NCBI RefSeq assembly: GCF_003182155.1
Contig: NZ_QGTG01000001.1
Location: 414,022-478,021 of the forward strand
Length of the DNA stretch: 64,000 bases
Direction of reading: 5' to 3'
From: Chitinophaga sp. S165
GTDB taxonomy: Bacteria; Bacteroidota; Bacteroidia; Chitinophagales; Chitinophagaceae
Both the position numbers and the translations under genes were made by a program. The notes beneath the pieces are model-generated. The model was not told the origin of the DNA, did not search any database, and saw only the letters and a list, made by a program, of their open reading frames with translations. Below, one piece after another: positions 63,201 to 64,000 of this stretch. Position 1 is the first letter of the stretch. Each line of letters begins with the position of its first letter.

Positions 63201-64000
63201 GCTGTTGGCAACGCATTGTTGATCAGAGTTATGTCGTCTGTAGATGTACAGCTTCCGTTTTTAGTTGTCCAGCGCAGTGTAACAGTTGTACCGGCAGGTA
63301 CAGTGATCACCGCAGCAGGATCATTTACACTACCCGCAGGGAAAATAAATCCGGCAGGAGTAGAAGAAACCACGCTCCATGTACCTGTTCCCACAGTTGG
63401 CGCGTTAGCAGCCAGCGTGAAAGAAGGCGTGTTACAGTTAGTCTGATTAGGACCAGCATCAGCTGTAGTAGGAGGCGCGTCATTAGTCAATGTAATATCA
63501 TCGCTCTGTGAACAAGTACCGTTGGTAGTCGTCCAGCGCAATGTTACAGTTGAACCTACAGGAACAGTGATGCTAGCTGTTGGGTTGTTTACACTACCCG
63601 CAGGGAAAGTAAATCCGGCAGGAGTAGAGGAAACCACGCTCCATGCACCGGTTCCTACAGTTGGTGCGTTAGCCGCCAGTGTGAAGGCTGGGTTGTTACA
63701 TTGTGTCTGGTCACCACCTGCAAGCGGCGCAGTTGGTGGCGCATCGTTTTGCAGCGTAACGTTGCTGGAAACAGTACAGGAACCATTTACAACAGTCCAT
63801 GTAGCCACCACAGAAGTACCTACAGGTACATTAATTACCGCAGCAGGATTGTTCTGCTGACCGGCAGTGATAGTACCAGGAGCAGTAACAGTCCATGTGC
63901 CGGTACCTACAGCAGGGTTGTTGGCTGCCATGGTGAAGGCTGTAGTATTACATAGGGTCTGATTAGGACCGGCAACTGAAGTTGGCAGTACGTCGTTTTT
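57236..64000 (-). CDS. giant repeat protein, gliding-motility-associated C-terminus (5' partial)
   Basis: The frame is open to the window edge: 2254 codons before the stop are in view, and the first 23 (63932-64000) read into the same repeat without a start. From N to C in view: 13 copies of an 80-90-aa repeat beginning AGPDQ-x-x-CN and ending DDVVLTN; an Ig-like unit (TADQLLCANETP); six HYR-like repeats with VDCDKVPA and DACGN motifs; five VDLGADVAIC-type repeats with a WSTGETT core; then a type B T9SS domain (FPTGFTPNGDGHNDIF to the end, YNRWGELIF, NGWDGRYKG). It is exported and anchored by T9SS and is probably a stalk-like adhesin. Confidence 0.9.
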   Translation of the reverse strand, partial: KNDVLPTSVAGPNQTLCNTTAFTMAANNPAVGTGTWTVTAPGTITAGQQNNPAAVINVPVGTSVVATWTVVNGSCTVSSNVTLQNDAPPTAPLAGGDQTQCNNPAFTLAANAPTVGTGAWSVVSSTPAGFTFPAGSVNNPTASITVPVGSTVTLRWTTTNGTCSQSDDITLTNDAPPTTADAGPNQTNCNTPSFTLAANAPTVGTGTWSVVSSTPAGFIFPAGSVNDPAAVITVPAGTTVTLRWTTKNGSCTSTDDITLINNALPTAPLAGPDQEKCNTPSFTLAANAPTVGTGAWSVVSSTPAGFTFPSGSVNNPAAVINVPAGTIVTLRWTTTNGTCSLTDDVMLTNFEAPADADAGPDHEECNNTSTFTLAANAPSVAGATGTWSVVSPAGFTFPAAEVNNPTASITVPVGTVLTLRWTITNGLCTTADDVILTNYAEPDVADAGPAQSKCAGTDFVTAANAPIVPGAVGTWTVVSGIATIKAGEEHLPIAHITVPNGGTATLRWTIKNGLCENFDEVILTNFLTPSPANAGPDQRDCNIPTFTMSANAPDVPGATGTWTLAVGSPGSITPGDENKPDAVINVPTGATATAIWTITNGTCPSEDTVLLTNDEMPSPAIAGPDQENCNHPAFTMAANTASVGVGKWSLTPGTTASFDVADSTNINAIINVPAGVTVTATWTITNGTCVTSDDVVLTNYVAPAPSNAGPDQEKCNTPTFTMAAAAPSVGVGKWRLVPGSTASFAVTDSTNRTAVFNVPVGESAEAIWAITNGVCTTEDTVRLTNYVAPAPAAAGPDQEQCNTPAFTMAANTPTVGVGKWSLPAGSTASFPVTDSTNPSVIITVPAGVTVTATWTITNGVCTTSDNVVLTNNEQPTAAAAGPNQEQCNTPAFRMAANTPSVGVGKWSLSAGTTASFAVADSTNPNAVITVPVGVTVTATWTIRNGNCVTSDDVELTNYAQPAQANAGGDMTHCDNDRFVMAANTPSVGTGTWSLPAGTTASINAADWNNPNAVITVPAGVVVTATWTITNGTCTTSDNVILTNHEMPSNAVAGLDQTHCDDPNFTMSANVPSPATAAGTWTIISGAATIADIHNPSTRVTVAAGGTVTLRWTITNGTCTSTPDDVVLTNQAAILGNTITADQLLCANETPAMLQGATLSGGNGTFTYQWQVSTTSATTGFANVAVNGTNATFNPPMITQNTWYRRVVMSGACTGNISNAVMLTLMNIPPVVISVPGPLTVDCVQGTDYTTKFGTPVFSHAPYNNEPLTVTHNDVTTTVDACTFTIQRTWTAMDRCGLTTQAQQTITVIDRTAPVFTATAPANVTVDCDKVPAAVNLPANDACTGVLTIVPIEVRVDQPGACASNYQLIRKWVAVDACGNASDTLRQVITVRDMTPPVFNNPAPTNITVDCDKVPAGQPLTANDNCTPGVITVIPVDVRKNLSGSRCADNYQIIRTWTATDLCGNKTVLTQTITVQDTIKPRFSMSLPPAITVDCDKVPTVATITATDNCTVSVAVKVSEKKEFLSTVCTSNYRLTRTWTAIDNCGNTATMQQVITVQDTTRPVFVVMPPADTTVSCDAIPTPPTNLSARDNCSTVKISYTQTRETIPGACASNYRLIRIWTAKDQCNNTNIIRQVITVTDTTKPVIDPAPANVTLNCGEAVPAAATLYARDNCDATFPKKATMTQDPFVVDLCAGYTIVRRWRIADACGNQAIERVQTITVNPCPKPALDPNLPANCSNNTRFAIMLQNKVSKPKFTLVSVVPASAVRTPLTQSSNVFDLNGATQATFIVTDGVTGCVSDPITYDLQYVMKPVVDLGADVAICQGSSVTLDAGIDNAAYTIRWSTGASTQTIDVTTAGTYTVTVSNGICTTTDAINVTVNMPPVVDIQDAAICMGETTTLNAYVQGATYVWSTGETTASIDVTTSGTYSVDVTLKGCTTHDEATVTVGTPPVITVTDDSEICPDETLMLTVDPDGGNVAWSTGETTNSIVVTKAGNYEVTVTRDGCKVTDMVTVTERPDLDIDLGPDREFCTGGRVVVDATHPDAISYLWNDGETTPIREIVMPGKYVVSVMDRFCSRITMDSVNVTVAGIPETLLPADTTLCIGEDLTLKVNAGIGNTIRWQDGSSGATYKVTGPGTYTVTVSNECGSVTDNIVVRYQPCEPKPQFPTGFTPNGDGHNDIFKPVVRGPMYDYDLRIYNRWGELIFLSKDQKNGWDGRYKGALVENGTYVWMLSYKKVLGGAVNIVKGEVTAIR
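57535..58575 (-). repeat. five short Ig-like repeats in the giant protein
   Basis: Units start PVVDLGADVAICQG, PVVDIQDAAICMGE, PVITVTDDSEICPDE, DIDLGPDREFCTGG and ETLLPADTTLCIGE, each with a W-x-x-G strand and a GxYxVxV strand. They sit just before the T9SS domain. Boundaries are approximate. Confidence 0.75.
58840..60315 (-). repeat. six HYR-like repeats in the giant protein
   Basis: Units share PANVTVDCDKVPA-like starts, a D-NC turn, RLIR-W-A-D-CGN and a QVITVQD-like end; they cover about 58840-60315. HYR domains are extracellular beta modules, often calcium- or adhesion-related. Confidence 0.75.
60615..64000 (-). repeat. 13 tandem 80-90-aa repeats in the giant protein
   Basis: Thirteen units of roughly 250-270 bp run from 60615 to the window edge, where the array continues. 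The conserved core is AG-x-DQ, CN-x-P-x-FTMAAN-x-P, VG-x-G-x-W, a PAG-TVTATWTITNG strand and a C-x-TSDD-x-x-LTN end. Neighbours are most alike in two sub-groups: SSTPAGFTFP units at the 5' side and STNP units toward the 3' side. Confidence 0.85.

Noticed and set aside
60615..63955. Many open frames on the plus strand across the giant repeat gene
   Set aside because: They are antisense shadows: the repeats lack stops on the opposite strand, the frames repeat with the same period, and the translated sequences are repetitive with no own start signals.
60615..64000. CRISPR-like repetition
   Set aside because: The repeats are coding, 250-270 bp long and contiguous, without spacers; no cas genes are near.

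Overview
The window looks like a chromosomal segment from a Bacteroidota bacterium of the Chitinophagaceae, probably Chitinophaga or a close relative. The evidence is a SusC/SusD pair, several proteins with type IX secretion (T9SS) sorting domains, SprB-type repeat adhesins, a DUF5686 protein, a DUF4302 lipoprotein and promoters of the Bacteroidota form TTG/TTTG-N19-20-TAnnTTTG. I see no rRNA, tRNA, CRISPR array, transposase or prophage. This assignment is inference from gene content; no database search was possible.

Layout. 1-3.4 kb: the tail of an unknown gene overlapping an RloB-family gene (possible defence pair), an APH-like phosphotransferase and a secreted six-hairpin-glycosidase-like protein. 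3.4-14.8 kb: a stand-alone TonB-dependent receptor diverging from two giant T9SS cargo proteins (1335 and 1346 aa) that are a head-to-tail duplication, promoter regions included. 14.8-16.5 kb: a small membrane protein and a DUF4369/thioredoxin-fold lipoprotein-like protein. 16.6-22.7 kb: a CzcCBA/CusCBA-type metal efflux operon led by a small acidic exported protein. 22.7-23.2 kb: a non-coding block of 11-bp phased repeats and very strong inverted repeats. 23.2-26.1 kb: methionine biosynthesis (metX divergent from osmC-metZ). 26.1-30.4 kb: small envelope proteins, a DUF5686 outer-membrane protein and a 40-aa membrane protein with its own terminator. 30.5-31.6 kb: trhO.

31.7-37.5 kb: an OmpR-type regulator, a sensor kinase and an orphan short efflux-adaptor-like lipoprotein in one operon, then an ABC-F ATPase diverging from a DUF3347 lipoprotein. 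37.6-40.5 kb: thrS and infC, with infC ended by a terminator and not followed by rpmI-rplT. 40.6-44.1 kb: a single-domain response regulator and a hybrid protein with two kinase modules. 44.1-51.2 kb: a SusC-SusD-zinc metallohydrolase-DUF4302 nutrient-uptake operon. 51.4-55.1 kb: a CDF metal transporter, a class-C beta-lactamase-fold lipoprotein and serA. 55.2-64 kb: a ThuA/CBM6/beta-trefoil T9SS cargo and the 3' part (2254 codons in view) of a giant repeat protein with a gliding-motility-associated (type B) C-terminal domain; its 5' end lies beyond the window.

Themes. Cell-surface display through T9SS (four cargo proteins), TonB-linked import, and metal handling (RND pump, CDF, DUF3347, an adaptor fragment next to a two-component system) dominate. 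The observations most worth pursuing are the tandem giant adhesins with diverged heads and conserved stalks, the 11-bp phased repeat blocks with long hairpins, and the overlooked 40-aa membrane protein.
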